From: Stanieria sp. NIES-3757
GTDB lineage: Bacteria; Cyanobacteriota; Cyanobacteriia; Cyanobacteriales; Xenococcaceae
Assembly (NCBI GenBank): GCA_002355455.1
Contig: AP017375.1
Coordinates: 186,001 to 250,000 of the forward strand
Direction: 5' to 3'
DNA: 64,000 nucleotides
The position numbers were made by a program, and so were the translations under genes. The notes under the pieces are model-generated. The model saw only the letters and a program-made list of their open reading frames with translations. It searched no databases and had not been told where the DNA came from. Shown here in pieces: positions 37,186 to 46,547 of the stretch; position 1 is the stretch's first letter; every line of letters starts with the position of its first letter.

Positions 37186-37392
37186 TTAAGATTCTTGCTT
37201 CTTGCCATAACGAGAAAAGCGACGACGTTGTTTGCGTCTTGCGATCGCTTTACGTTTGCGTTTTTCAATCGGGGTTTCAAAATGACGATGTTTTTTTAAA
37301 TCGGGAAAAATGCCTGCTTTGGATACTTGTCTTTTAAATCGGCGTAGGGCTGACTCAATCCCTTCATTTTCGCCGATAGTTACTTGAGCCAT
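37186..37392 (-). CDS. rpsU: 30S ribosomal protein S21
   Basis: A 68-residue, highly basic protein: [37 protein letters not shown], and a C-terminal [20 protein letters not shown]. This is the bS21 family, which binds near the anti-Shine-Dalgarno region of the small subunit. Cyanobacterial S21 is often slightly longer than in E. coli, as here. It is a single gene, with 276 bp upstream before the RRM protein gene; some cyanobacteria pair these two genes, so cotranscription is possible. Confidence 0.96.
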   Translation of the reverse strand: MAQVTIGENEGIESALRRFKRQVSKAGIFPDLKKHRHFETPIEKRKRKAIARRKQRRRFSRYGKKQES

Positions 37393-37668
37393 TAATTAAT
37401 TCCTCTCCAAATAATAAAATTGTTACACTTGCTTGGTTAGCACTTAGATGAAATCTTAAAACATACAAACTTTAGCTTGATGACAAAAGAAAATCAAATA
37501 ACTGCTCGACGTTGCTCACGTTCAAAACATTGCGAGACTAAAACAATTAATAATTTGAATTAGCCAAAAAAAATTTAACCCACTTCTCTACAACTCAGTT
37601 TGTGGTTAATTTTTTGAACCAATAATCTTGATTGCCAAAAATCTTAACGGTAGTGAGAAACAATCAAA

Positions 37669-37989
37669 TTAATAACTACGATTGTATTTATTGCCCCAAT
37701 TACCGCCACCTCTGCGATTACCACCACCACCTTGATTTTTATTATTTTCGCGGTTTCGAGCTTTATTAACTTTTAATTCTCTCCCCATCCATTCTGCTCC
37801 GTCAAGAGCTTCAATAGCAGCGGTTTCAGCAGCTTCTGTTTCCATTTCTACAAAACCAAAACCACGCATCTTACCAGTTTCCCGGTCAGTTGGTAAATAA
37901 ACTTTTTTTACCTTGCCATATTCGGCAAAAACTTCACTTAAATCTTCTTGGGTAACTTGATAAGATAAATTACCTATATAAATGGACAT
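37669..37989 (-). CDS. RRM RNA-binding protein (Rbp type)
   Basis: A 106-residue protein with one RNA-recognition motif. RNP2 is SIYIGNLSYQ at the N-terminus and RNP1 is RGFGFVEM at about residue 43. The C-terminus is glycine- and asparagine-rich (NQGGGGNRRGGGNWGNKY), the class often induced by cold in cyanobacteria. It binds RNA and has been tied in relatives to mRNA localisation and cold acclimation. A 291-bp gap upstream may contain a long 5' leader, usual for this class. The downstream neighbour on the same strand is rpsU. Confidence 0.93.
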   Translation of the reverse strand: MSIYIGNLSYQVTQEDLSEVFAEYGKVKKVYLPTDRETGKMRGFGFVEMETEAAETAAIEALDGAEWMGRELKVNKARNRENNKNQGGGGNRRGGGNWGNKYNRSY

Positions 37990-38280
37990 CGAGCATCTCC
38001 TGAATCTATAAGATCGGCTTGAGATGTTAGATTCGGAGAAACAATTGTCTGATTAGAAATAAAAACAAAGCTCTAAAACCGAATGTAAATCTCAACTTAC
38101 AATTATATACTAGCATTTTATTAAAGATTAAACTGTGTCAAAATCTTTTCATAAAAGCCATAATTTTAACTTGATAACTAAACTTTTTTGGAGCTGAGGA
38201 AAATAGTTATTAATTTAGCTCCCCATTACCAAATTTTGTGTTCTAAATTTCATTTAAAGCTAGTAATATTTTGAATTTTG

Positions 38281-38817
38281 CTATTTTTTATCAGGACTAA
38301 CTAATCGTTTTTTCAAAGATTCCGAGCGACGTTTAGCAACAGAGTTATTAGGCTCATGTTTTAAGGCTTCTTCATAGCTTTCTAAAGCTTTAACTATCAT
38401 TTGTTTTTTTTCATAAACATTACCCAAATTATTTAAAGCAGTAACATAATCAGGATAAAGTTTTAAAGCCTCTTTATATTGACGAATTGCAGTGTCATAT
38501 TGCTCTTGAGCAAAGTAAGCATAACCCATGGCATTAAGAATTAATGCTTGATTTTCTGGTTCAAGATCTTCTTGAGCTTTTAAAGCTTTTTGAAAAATAT
38601 TAACTGATTGAACAAAGAGTTTTTTATCTAGATAAAGACTGCCTAACTGATAATATTCTTTTGCTGTTCCTTTTTCTTGTTTTAACTTCTTTTGTAAACG
38701 GGAAAAAAGATTTTCTTGACGACGAGTTTTAAACACTTCTATCAAGATAAAAATAGCAGCAAAAAGCAAAATAACAAGTAAAGCAGAAATATATGCAAGT
38801 GGCAATGTTTCAGACAT
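38281..38817 (-). CDS. TPR-repeat membrane-anchored protein
   Basis: A 178-residue protein. An N-terminal membrane helix (AYISALLVILLFAAIFILIE) is followed by three to four tetratricopeptide repeats, for example YYQLGSLYLDKKLFVQSVNI, AYFAQEQYDTAIRQYKEALK and NLGNVYEKKQMIVKALESY. The TPR part faces the cytoplasm if the helix is a simple signal anchor. Similar cyanobacterial and plastid proteins (Ycf37-like) assist photosystem I assembly. That equivalence is a suggestion, based on size and plan. The upstream neighbour at 38877-39668 is on the same strand, 59 bp away. Confidence 0.78.
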   Translation of the reverse strand: MSETLPLAYISALLVILLFAAIFILIEVFKTRRQENLFSRLQKKLKQEKGTAKEYYQLGSLYLDKKLFVQSVNIFQKALKAQEDLEPENQALILNAMGYAYFAQEQYDTAIRQYKEALKLYPDYVTALNNLGNVYEKKQMIVKALESYEEALKHEPNNSVAKRRSESLKKRLVSPDKK

Positions 38818-38876
38818 AATTTACTATTTTTGATTTAAATGATAATATTTACTATTAGTAATTATTTTCTCATTGG

Positions 38877-39668
38877 TTAGTTATTTTCAGGCAAGCCCCA
38901 ATATTTAATTCTTTCGTGCAACCATCCTGACTCTTGCCAAAGAGCGATCGCATCTCGAACTTTTTGCCTCAACTCTTGATATTGTAAGCCTTTAGGCATC
39001 ACTATACATAGAGGTTCTCCAGAAAGTCGGACAGATAATAATTTATATTGAGGATATTCCTGACTCCATCCTGTTAAAACACTTAAATCAGCAGCAAAAG
39101 CATCAGCTTGGTTCGTTTCTAGTAATTCCAAGCCTTCTTGATAAGAATCAACCCCAATTAATCGAGCATTGGGCAATTTACTTTTAATGACTGCGATCGT
39201 AGCTGAATTTTTTAATAAAGCAATTTTGGCTTGCTGAAGCTCTTTTTGGTTGTTGAACGATCCCTTTTTGCTAATCAAACCAGTCCCATCTAAATAGTAA
39301 TAAGGACTTAAATCGACTATCCGTCTACGGGCAGTAGTATCAGAAACTCTAGCAATCACTAAATCAACTCGATCATCTAAAATTACTTTGAGTCGGTCTT
39401 GATTGGTAACGGGTTGCAGCTTTACTGCATTAGCATCACCGAGAATTTCTTGGGCTAGACGATGCGCCAAGTCTATTTCTAACCCAACCAAATTGCCTTT
39501 TTGATCGATAAAACCAAGAGGACGAAGATTATCTTTAACTGCTACGATTAATTGACCACGACTTTTAATTTCTTCTAAATCTGCTGCTACCGTTAAGGAA
39601 GCTTTTATTAAAGTCACAGCTACCAGACTGATAACTAAAGTCAAGGCAAAACAAGGTCGTCCTTTCAT
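38877..39668 (-). CDS. Periplasmic amino-acid-type binding protein (PBPb/SBP_bac_3)
   Basis: A 263-residue protein with a signal peptide (ALTLVISLVAVTLIKASLTV). The mature sequence follows solute-binding family 3: LEEIKSRGQLIVAVKDNLRP, GFIDQKGNLVGLEIDLAHRL, VDLVIARVSDTTARRRIVDL and the C-terminal MPKGLQYQELRQKVRDAI. Such proteins bind polar amino acids or related small molecules in the periplasm. No ABC permease or ATPase gene is near, so it may be an orphan or serve a distant transporter. It is 145 bp downstream of rplT. Confidence 0.82.
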   Translation of the reverse strand: MKGRPCFALTLVISLVAVTLIKASLTVAADLEEIKSRGQLIVAVKDNLRPLGFIDQKGNLVGLEIDLAHRLAQEILGDANAVKLQPVTNQDRLKVILDDRVDLVIARVSDTTARRRIVDLSPYYYLDGTGLISKKGSFNNQKELQQAKIALLKNSATIAVIKSKLPNARLIGVDSYQEGLELLETNQADAFAADLSVLTGWSQEYPQYKLLSVRLSGEPLCIVMPKGLQYQELRQKVRDAIALWQESGWLHERIKYWGLPENN

Positions 39669-39813
39669 GAGATTTCAGCTTGCAGTTAGGTGCATCAAAA
39701 TTGTTTAGTAAACGAAATTTTGTTGCCGAAAAATGGTTAAAACTCGGCTTATTTGTCAAAGAAACCGAGTTTTATTAATACATAGTCGATTTTGTTGAAT
39801 TGAGAACAAATTT

Positions 39814-40164
39814 TTATGCCTGTTTGGCTACGTCTACTACTTTACTAAAAGCTTGAGGATCGACCATCGCTAATTGCGCTAGCATTTTGCGATTCAAACC
39901 AACATTTGCTTTTTTCAGGTTGCCTGTTAGTTGACTGTAACTTATGCCATGTTGACGGGCAGCAGCATTAATTCTAGTAATCCAAAGACGACGGAAGTCT
40001 CTTTTACGTTTGCGGCGATCGCGATAGGCATTCCGTAATGCCTTCATTACCTGTTGATTAGCTGTGCGGAATAATCTTGAATGAGAACCGCGAAATCCTT
40101 TAGCTAGTTTAAGAATTTTTTTGCGACGTTTGCGGGCAACATTACCCCTTTTAACTCTGGTCAT
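39814..40164 (-). CDS. rplT: 50S ribosomal protein L20
   Basis: A 116-residue bL20 protein: [58 protein letters not shown] and the tail [17 protein letters not shown]. It binds 23S rRNA and is needed early in large-subunit assembly. It follows rpmI by 80 bp on the same strand, the usual rpmI-rplT order. infC, often the first gene of this operon elsewhere, is not in the window. Confidence 0.97.
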   Translation of the reverse strand: MTRVKRGNVARKRRKKILKLAKGFRGSHSRLFRTANQQVMKALRNAYRDRRKRKRDFRRLWITRINAAARQHGISYSQLTGNLKKANVGLNRKMLAQLAMVDPQAFSKVVDVAKQA

Positions 40165-40244
40165 AGTTTCTCTTCTTTAGTGAATTTATTTAGTTGACGA
40201 CGATCTTTTTGACTATCAAAAATTTTGTCAATTTTGATAGTTAA

Positions 40245-40448
40245 TTACATATAAGGCATCATCAAACGTACATTTTTTTCATCAGCCTCATCAACTAAAG
40301 AAATGTTAGAGAGACGGCGACGAATACGTTCTTTGCTTTTAGGTTGTAACAAGTGATTTTTAAAGGCTTTCCGTCTAAAAATTTTTTTACCGCTACCAGT
40401 AGGACGAAAACGCTTGGCAGCAGCCTTGCGAGTTTTTAGCTTAGGCAT
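40245..40448 (-). CDS. rpmI: 50S ribosomal protein L35
   Basis: A 67-residue basic protein: [38 protein letters not shown], and a C-terminal VRLMMPYM. This is bL35, placed directly upstream of rplT in the same operon. The 354-bp gap upstream should carry the promoter and any autoregulatory leader. No L20-binding pseudoknot was identified by eye. Confidence 0.96.
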   Translation of the reverse strand: MPKLKTRKAAAKRFRPTGSGKKIFRRKAFKNHLLQPKSKERIRRRLSNISLVDEADEKNVRLMMPYM

Positions 40449-40802
40449 GAACTATTATTTATAATTCGACACAATTTACCATTATACCTTGATTTTGCTT
40501 GTCGTCAGCAAATTATTTTACTGATTTTTTATCACAAACTAAAAGATTGTATACTCTTCAGATTGGCGAGATGATGAGGACGAGTAAGCTATGTTTTGTA
40601 TCTCTCAGCGATCGCTTTTATGACTCTCGAAGTAAAGATTAGGACAAGGTATTGAATCGTAAAAACCCAATCAAGATTTAATCTTACTTTAATTTAAGCT
40701 GATTCAAAACTCTCATAACAAAAAAGTCTAACTAACCAATTTTCCTTAACTTTTAAGCGGTAAAAAAAATAAATTAGCTAGACTTTTACCACAACTAAAA
40801 TT
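40449..40802. other. Gap between ftsH 3' end and rpmI
   Basis: No supported gene. It should hold the leader of rpmI-rplT and the end of the ftsH transcript. Close to the ftsH stop the leftward strand has complementary GGTAAA/TTTACC segments around an A/T-rich loop, a weak terminator candidate. Confidence 0.35.
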
Positions 40803-42740
40803 TTAGGAAGAAGCAACTAATTTAGAGCTATCAGAAGCTGAAAATGTGGCTACTAACTGACGAAATTCATCTCCAGTAATGGTTTCTTGTTCGATTAAAA
40901 TATCAACAATGCGATCGATGGTAGAGCGATTTTGACGAATGATATTTTTTGCTCTTTCATAAGCATGAATTAAGATTGAGCGGATTTGATCGTCGATCTG
41001 ATATTCTGTAACTTTAGAATATTCTGAGCGTTTCATTGAATCTCCACCCAAAAATACTGGTTGTTCCTGTCCTTCTAGGGCAAGAGGACCAAGATCGGAC
41101 ATACCGAATTTAGTAACCATTTGTCTTGCTAAAGAAGTAACTTTTTCGAGGTCATTACTTGCGCCAGTGGTAATTTCACTATCACCGAAAATAATTTCTT
41201 CTGCTGCTCGACCGCCTAAGGTAGAAGTGATCATCGCCAGAATTTGGTTTTTGGTAACTAAACCTTGTTCTTCATCAGGAGTAAACCAAGTCAAACCTTT
41301 AGCTTGTCCACGTGGGATCAAAGTAACTTTTTCTAGAGGATCGTGACCAGGAGTTAGAGTAGCAACGATCGCATGACCAATCTCATGATAGGCAATTAAG
41401 CGTTTAGCTTTGCTATCTACTAAAGAAGCTCCTTCCATGCCTGCTACTACCCGATCAATCGCATCATTGATTTCTAACATGGTGATGGCATCTTTGCGTC
41501 TTCTTGCCGTCAGAATAGCAGCTTCATTAAGAAGGTTAGCTAAATCTGCACCAGAAAAACCAGGAGTTCGACGAGCGATCGCTTCTAAAGAAATTTCGGA
41601 AGCGACTTTCTTATTACGAGCGTGAACGTCTAAAATTCCTAATCTGCCTTCAAAATCAGGATAATCTACCATTACTTGACGGTCAAAACGCCCAGGACGA
41701 AGTAAAGCTGAGTCTAGGACATCGGGACGGTTGGTAGCAGCAATGACAATAATACCTGCATTGCCTTCAAAACCATCCATTTCGGTTAGTAATTGATTAA
41801 GAGTTTGTTCTCTCTCATCGTTACCACCGCCGATACCAGCACCTCTTTGACGACCTACTGCATCGATTTCATCGATAAAAATTAAACAAGGTGCATTTTC
41901 TTTTGCTTTTCTAAATAAATCACGGACGCGAGACGCACCTACACCAACAAACATCTCGACAAATTCTGAACCAGAGATACTAAAGAAAGGAACTCCAGCT
42001 TCTCCTGCGATCGCTTTGGCTAACAGAGTTTTTCCTGTACCGGGAGGACCTACTAATAACATTCCTCTTGGTATTTTTGCGCCTACGGCAGTAAATTTTT
42101 CTGGTTGTTTTAAAAAAGTGACAATTTCTTGTAATTCTTCTTTAGCTTCTTCAATTCCAGCTACATCTCCAAATTGTATTCCTGTTTTAGCTTCCATTTG
42201 GAAACGAGCGCGAGATTTACCAAAATTAAATGCTTGACCGGAAGCAGAAGCAGAACGACGAATAATCATCACCAATCCTGCTAATAATAAAAAAACAATA
42301 AAGAGGTTCAGAATAATACCAACCGCAGCCGTGCGATCAGCAGAGTTATCAATTTCTAATTCGGCATTATTTGCTCGAATTTTAGGAATTAAATTTTGAT
42401 TTTGATTGAATAAAATGACAGTTTTGGCAGGTTCATCTGCGCTTTGACCTTTTAAAGTAACTTTTGCCCGATTGGTAGTTTCATCTAATTGAACTTTGGC
42501 AATTTGTCCTTGTTCAAGTTGTTGTAAAAACTGACTGTAGCTAAGGCTATTTTTGTTTTCTTGCCCTAAAGCTGGTGTTGTCAAAAGAACAGTTTGTAGA
42601 ATCATCCAACCAGCAGCTAGTTTTTTCCAAGCAGCAGAACGAGGTTTTGGTTGATTTACTACTAAAGGAGATTGATTTGATTGATGATTACAATCTACCT
42701 CGGCTTGATTCTTTCTGTTCATCTGACAAGTTTTTTTCAT
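40803..42740 (-). CDS. ftsH: ATP-dependent zinc metalloprotease FtsH
   Basis: A 645-residue thylakoid or plasma membrane protease, of full length. Two membrane segments ([40 protein letters not shown]) flank a lumenal or periplasmic domain. The AAA+ module has Walker [17 protein letters not shown], Walker [13 protein letters not shown] and the second region of homology [14 protein letters not shown]. The zinc site is [10 protein letters not shown]. FtsH removes damaged membrane proteins, including photosystem II D1. The N-terminus is long (about 45 residues before the first helix); I prefer the ATG at 42740 to the GTG at 42746. Cyanobacteria have several FtsH paralogues, and which one this is cannot be said. 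Confidence 0.95.
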   Translation of the reverse strand: MKKTCQMNRKNQAEVDCNHQSNQSPLVVNQPKPRSAAWKKLAAGWMILQTVLLTTPALGQENKNSLSYSQFLQQLEQGQIAKVQLDETTNRAKVTLKGQSADEPAKTVILFNQNQNLIPKIRANNAELEIDNSADRTAAVGIILNLFIVFLLLAGLVMIIRRSASASGQAFNFGKSRARFQMEAKTGIQFGDVAGIEEAKEELQEIVTFLKQPEKFTAVGAKIPRGMLLVGPPGTGKTLLAKAIAGEAGVPFFSISGSEFVEMFVGVGASRVRDLFRKAKENAPCLIFIDEIDAVGRQRGAGIGGGNDEREQTLNQLLTEMDGFEGNAGIIVIAATNRPDVLDSALLRPGRFDRQVMVDYPDFEGRLGILDVHARNKKVASEISLEAIARRTPGFSGADLANLLNEAAILTARRRKDAITMLEINDAIDRVVAGMEGASLVDSKAKRLIAYHEIGHAIVATLTPGHDPLEKVTLIPRGQAKGLTWFTPDEEQGLVTKNQILAMITSTLGGRAAEEIIFGDSEITTGASNDLEKVTSLARQMVTKFGMSDLGPLALEGQEQPVFLGGDSMKRSEYSKVTEYQIDDQIRSILIHAYERAKNIIRQNRSTIDRIVDILIEQETITGDEFRQLVATFSASDSSKLVASS

Positions 42741-42905
42741 ATACACAATGACATTAATTAGCTGAAGTATCTTAAGCCTAACTAAAAAATTCTTATTTCT
42801 GCTATTGAAGGTTTCTTAGTAGTTTTAAACACAAAAAATCTAGACTATATTTCTAGTTTGACACGTCGATCGCGATTTAGTTAAAAAAAACTCTTGTTCA
42901 AGCCA

Positions 42906-44561
42906 TTAAAAACTAAAAGTAGTGCGAATTGTCCCGATAACTAAATCATCATTATCTTGATTATTATCAGGGGCAGACACCCACACCACTCCAGGAGTCA
43001 CGGCGATATTATCTGTGACCTGATACTGATAAAACGCCTCCACGTGTAACGAAGTATCCCCATCATCCCCAATTCCCTCAATACTCGAATCAGTTACCCA
43101 CGGTTCCATTCCCACGATAATTCCTGCTAAATTTCCTTCCTTGCCTAAATCGGGAAACGCTAAGGTAGCTGCCCAATTCCAAACCTCCTGCGTCCCCCGG
43201 TCTAATTGTCCTCCCAAAGTGGAAAGAGTCGTGACTTTACTCAACGCACCCCAACCTCCAACCACAATGCGATCGCTCAAGCTATAAGATACTTGTATTC
43301 CATAGGAATTACTCACTGTTGGGACAGCTTCACCAAATAAATCTTCAGTTAAAGATTGGATATTAGCGTTCGTACTACCCGTTTCGGTATCACTTTGGTT
43401 ATAACCATGAACATAGGTAGCAGCGACAGTTAAACTCTCACTGGGGGTAAAGGTAAGTTGTCCAAGGGCAGAAAAAGGGCCATTAAATAAACCATTGCCC
43501 TGATTCGGATCGTTAGCAGGATTCGCTAAATAACCAGCACTGAGTTCTAACTTATCTCCTAAGCGATGAATGATACCCAACCCTGCATCGCCTGGGGGTA
43601 AATAAATTGGGTTACGAGTGCCAAAAGTAGAAATTGCCCCACTACCACCATCGCCATCAAGGACACTGACAGTATTAGCAATGTCATCGGCGGCGGTTCC
43701 TGCTGCACCTAAAATGACATTGGTATTGTCTCCCAAGGGAAGGTTATAAAAAAGGACTTCTAAACCCAAATCGTTATCGGCAGGTTCGGCAAAGGCTAAG
43801 TCTCCTGCAAAAGTACCAGTTTCCTCGGCAAAGGAGGGGAAGTTGCCAGTCGAAAGACGAGTAAAGAGTAGATCTTCTCCGCTAAAGCTGGTTTCTAGTT
43901 CGAGGCGGGTACGGTTTCCTAAAACTGCTACTTGGTCGGCATCTCCTGCCACGACGCTACCTAAGCCAAAGATTACTTCTCCGACTAGTTTGGTGGTGGT
44001 TGAGAATTGAGTCAATTCTAACTCGCCAATCCGAGCTTGTATTCCATCGGTTCTTCCCTTTAAGATAGCTAATTCTTCTTGAAATTCTTGCATTAACTGT
44101 AAAATAGTTTTTAGCTCTTCTCGCGAAATAGTTTCGCTGCTGCTAATCAAACGTTCGATTTGATTTAAACAAGAATTTAATCCTGCTGCAAATTCGTAAC
44201 GAGATAAAGACTGATTACCCCGATAGGTTTGATTGGGATAACCGACAATACAACCATAACGGTCTACTAAACTTCTTAAAGCTTCGTAAGCCCAGTCCGT
44301 TGGAGAGACATCCTTTAATTGATTGACATTATTAATTTGAGACATGGGATGGTCATAATTATAGTCTTCAATTACTTTTAAGCTATCTTTCTCAATATTT
44401 CTTTGATTTTCTTTGGTTTTTTCTCTAGCTTGCCTTACAACATTTAAACTAAGGTTTTGATCACTTGGTTCTTCTAGGGCTTGAGCTTCTGTAAATAAAG
44501 CTAAAGAAATCGCAATTATAGTTACAATACTAGTTGGAATTTCCCATAATATATTTAACAT
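42906..44561 (-). CDS. SLH-domain iron-uptake porin (OprB-like)
   Basis: A 551-residue outer-membrane protein. The signal peptide is at residues 8-28 (IPTSIVTIIAISLALFTEAQ). An SLH domain follows (VSPTDWAYEALRSLVDRYGC, YPNQTYRGNQSLSRYEFAAG), which anchors to peptidoglycan. A short coiled coil (SREELKTILQLMQEFQEELA) precedes the porin barrel from about residue 170, with alternating residues and a C-terminal TIRTTFSF ending in Phe, as expected for barrel assembly. This class is the abundant cyanobacterial porin linked to inorganic iron uptake. It is transcribed alone. Ion selectivity is not readable from sequence. Confidence 0.92.
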   Translation of the reverse strand: MLNILWEIPTSIVTIIAISLALFTEAQALEEPSDQNLSLNVVRQAREKTKENQRNIEKDSLKVIEDYNYDHPMSQINNVNQLKDVSPTDWAYEALRSLVDRYGCIVGYPNQTYRGNQSLSRYEFAAGLNSCLNQIERLISSSETISREELKTILQLMQEFQEELAILKGRTDGIQARIGELELTQFSTTTKLVGEVIFGLGSVVAGDADQVAVLGNRTRLELETSFSGEDLLFTRLSTGNFPSFAEETGTFAGDLAFAEPADNDLGLEVLFYNLPLGDNTNVILGAAGTAADDIANTVSVLDGDGGSGAISTFGTRNPIYLPPGDAGLGIIHRLGDKLELSAGYLANPANDPNQGNGLFNGPFSALGQLTFTPSESLTVAATYVHGYNQSDTETGSTNANIQSLTEDLFGEAVPTVSNSYGIQVSYSLSDRIVVGGWGALSKVTTLSTLGGQLDRGTQEVWNWAATLAFPDLGKEGNLAGIIVGMEPWVTDSSIEGIGDDGDTSLHVEAFYQYQVTDNIAVTPGVVWVSAPDNNQDNDDLVIGTIRTTFSF

Positions 44562-45228
44562 TTTTCTTAATACTCACACCAAATTTGTAGAGCAAACTTA
44601 AAAAAAAATTGCTCTTTTGAAATATCGACTCTATTTTGACATTTTATTTCATTAATAAAATCTAAAATAAAAAAAATATGAATAATTTACCAATTTAACG
44701 CTCTTTATTGCTAAATTAATTTGATGACTTTGACTAGCTATAAATTTAAATTATTTAATAATATAGCTCAATGGTAGCTTGCGAAAAAAGCTAGATAATC
44801 AGCAATAAGCAGTAAATTACGTAAATAAGAAACTATCTTGACTCAACCATTGACAAAAAAACTTGTTTGATTTTATAGGTATCAAAAAACTTTAGATTAG
44901 TCAGTACAGACTAGGTATCAAATCGAGTATTTTTTGATCTTTTTTTAATTAATATTGAATAAATATATTTTGTTCATGAAAACTAGATAAAGCTTTTTCT
45001 TGAGTCTAAGTTTATGAAATAATTGATTTATTCAAAGTCAATGTATTTACTCTATTAGCTGGTAAATATTATATATAGTTACAGACGATCAAATGTGCTT
45101 AGGCACGTTGTTTTATTTTTAAACAAGATTATCAAGATATCAATATTTGTTTTTAATAATTTTTTACCAAGCTTGTTTTCCCTTATCTTACAATATGCTA
45201 TAAGCTATCTAAGCCTTGCTGTTAAACT
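44562..45228. other. AT-rich gap upstream of the porin gene
   Basis: About 670 bp without a supported gene. The porin promoter should be near its left end. A few very short frames are visible, none over 20 codons with protein-like character. A poly-purine/A-rich stretch at 44660-44690 is simple sequence. Confidence 0.4.
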
Positions 45229-45339
45229 ATGACTTTAATAGATTCTAATAAATTCCATACTTTGATTAATACTTTCGGTACTATATTGTTTGCGTTAACT
45301 TTATTATGGGCTGTCTGGTTCGCTTCAAAAATGGATTAG
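45229..45339 (+). CDS. Predicted 36-residue single-pass membrane microprotein
   Basis: ATG at 45229 to TAG at 45337-45339. The peptide is MTLIDSNKFHTLINT, then one hydrophobic helix FGTILFALTLLWAVWFA, ending SKMD. The polar N-terminus, one tryptophan-bearing helix and short charged tail resemble small subunits of photosynthetic complexes, but I do not recognise it as a known Psa, Psb, Pet or Ndh peptide. A TATAAG-like box lies 30 bp upstream. No clear ribosome binding site. It is separated from the IS element by about 220 bp. Confidence 0.45.
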   Translation: MTLIDSNKFHTLINTFGTILFALTLLWAVWFASKMD

Positions 45340-45627
45340 TTTTTAGCCCATTTAGAACTTGTTAGTTAAAATCTCAAAAGCAATTTTTTTAAACATCAGA
45401 ATTTGCAGGTATGGCTGACATAGAGATGTAAAAAAAAGATACGAAGATAAAACGACACTTTGTAGGGTTCGGTAATTTATTTGAGCCTTAAAAATTATGT
45501 AGCATTTTATACGTAAAATTTATAAATTACTGAAATGAAGATGAAGAGAAGCCTATTTTTATAGAACCCATTTGACATCTTCCAAGTATGGACTTAAAGT
45601 TCTCGAAAGTATCAAAATTCATTGACC

Positions 45628-45936
45628 ATGAAGTATTCCAGTAGCCTTAGCGATGAAGAATGGGAAATTCTAGAACCCCTGTTAGTTAAGATATTGCCGA
45701 CTAAGAAGCAAACCCGACCTGCCAATTGGACAAGGCGAGAAATCCTTGACGGAATACTCTATCAACTCAAAAATGGTTGTAATTGGGCAGACTTGCCCAA
45801 AGATTTACCTCCCTACTCAACTGTCTATTGGCACTACAAGCAGTGGCGAAAGGTAGGGGTGTTTGAAAAGCTCATGAATGCCTTACATGAACAAGTACGT
45901 CAGCAGGTTAAAAAAAACCTAAGTGGACAACATTAA
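45628..45936 (+). CDS. IS5-family transposase, N-terminal ORF (copy 1)
   Basis: 102 residues with the DUF4096-type helix-turn-helix region: SLSDEEWEILEPLLVKILPT, TRREILDGILYQLKNGCNWA, then LPPYSTVYWHYKQW. It ends shortly after a run of eight A residues (45910-45917). From that run the -1 frame stays open into the catalytic ORF, giving KKPKWTTLIIIDSQAVKN with the first catalytic Asp. This is the way several IS5-group elements express a full transposase. The ATG at 45628 is preferred to the TTG at 45622. Confidence 0.9.
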   Translation: MKYSSSLSDEEWEILEPLLVKILPTKKQTRPANWTRREILDGILYQLKNGCNWADLPKDLPPYSTVYWHYKQWRKVGVFEKLMNALHEQVRQQVKKNLSGQH

Positions 45937-45956
45937 TAATCATTGACTCTCAAGCC

Positions 45957-46433
45957 GTGAAAAATACCTGTAATGCCAGTGTCGCTTCCAAAGGCTTTTG
46001 TTTTTACAAAGCCACGAATGGGATTAAAAGACATCTGGCAATTGATACACTGGGATTTCCTTTCTTTACCCACTGCACACCAGCAAATGTCTCGGATGAT
46101 GCAGGATTGATTGAGATGCTGACGCTAAATATTGACTATTTCCAGTCAAAACCCGTTAACCTTCCGAAGCTCACTATTTTGCTAGACCACGGATATCATC
46201 CCGAACATTTGACTGAGCAATTGGAGCAAGTTTATCCCGAGATCATGACGAAAATCAAGTTTGAACTGTCCACCAAACCCTCGAAACAAGAGAAGGCAGC
46301 GCAAGGGAAATCTGGATTTGTTCCTGCTGTTGCTCGCTGGGTGATTGAACGCTCAAACGCTTGGATGGAGCGTTGTAAAAGTTTGGTTAAAAACTTTGAG
46401 CGCGAGATACGCGGAGGTTTCCTCCGCTTGTAG
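45957..46433 (+). CDS. IS5-family transposase, catalytic ORF (copy 1), cut short by an insertion
   Basis: The DDE core follows the joined frame: IDSQAVKN lies just upstream of the GTG at 45957, then GIKRHLAIDTLGFPFF, LTILLDHGYHPEHL with the second Asp, and WVIERSNAWMERCKSLVKNF with the Glu. After NFERE the frame enters a 48-bp insertion and stops at TAG. Beyond the insertion the old frame goes on, unused, as RTLSHATAKIDLCFVRLMLK to TGA near 46530. The catalytic triad is complete, so loss of about 29 terminal residues may or may not kill activity. Confidence 0.85.
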   Translation: MKNTCNASVASKGFCFYKATNGIKRHLAIDTLGFPFFTHCTPANVSDDAGLIEMLTLNIDYFQSKPVNLPKLTILLDHGYHPEHLTEQLEQVYPEIMTKIKFELSTKPSKQEKAAQGKSGFVPAVARWVIERSNAWMERCKSLVKNFEREIRGGFLRL

Positions 46434-46450
46434 AATCGCGCTGTTGAGCG
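46403..46450. repeat. 48-bp palindromic insertion in the transposase gene (copy 1)
   Basis: Flanked by TTGAGCG at 46396-46402 and again at 46444-46450, as if a 7-bp target were duplicated. The inserted sequence folds into a hairpin: GCGGAGG (46411-46417) with CCTCCGC (46421-46427) around TTT, inside an outer GCGCGA/TCGCGC pairing. Length is a multiple of three, but an in-frame TAG ends the transposase. The same insertion is in copy 2. Confidence 0.85.
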
Positions 46451-46547
46451 AACTTTATCTCATGCGACTGCCAAGATCGATCTCTGCTTCGTCAGATTAA
46501 TGCTTAAGCGGCTTTCAGTCTCTTCGTGAGATCTCAAATGGGTTCTA

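Larger units (their letters stand above)
45562..46547 (+). mobile_element. IS5-type insertion sequence, copy 1
   Basis: A 986-bp element. The inverted ends read TAGAACCCATTTGA-ATCT on the left and the complement TAGAACCCATTTGAGATCT on the right. TA dinucleotides flank both sides, consistent with a TA target duplication, although TATA symmetry leaves the exact ends uncertain by two bases. Inside are two overlapping-frame transposase ORFs that need a frameshift to join, and a 48-bp palindromic insertion near the 3' end. An almost identical copy lies at 59491-60476 in the same direction; the only difference I found by eye is one base in the left end. Confidence 0.92.
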
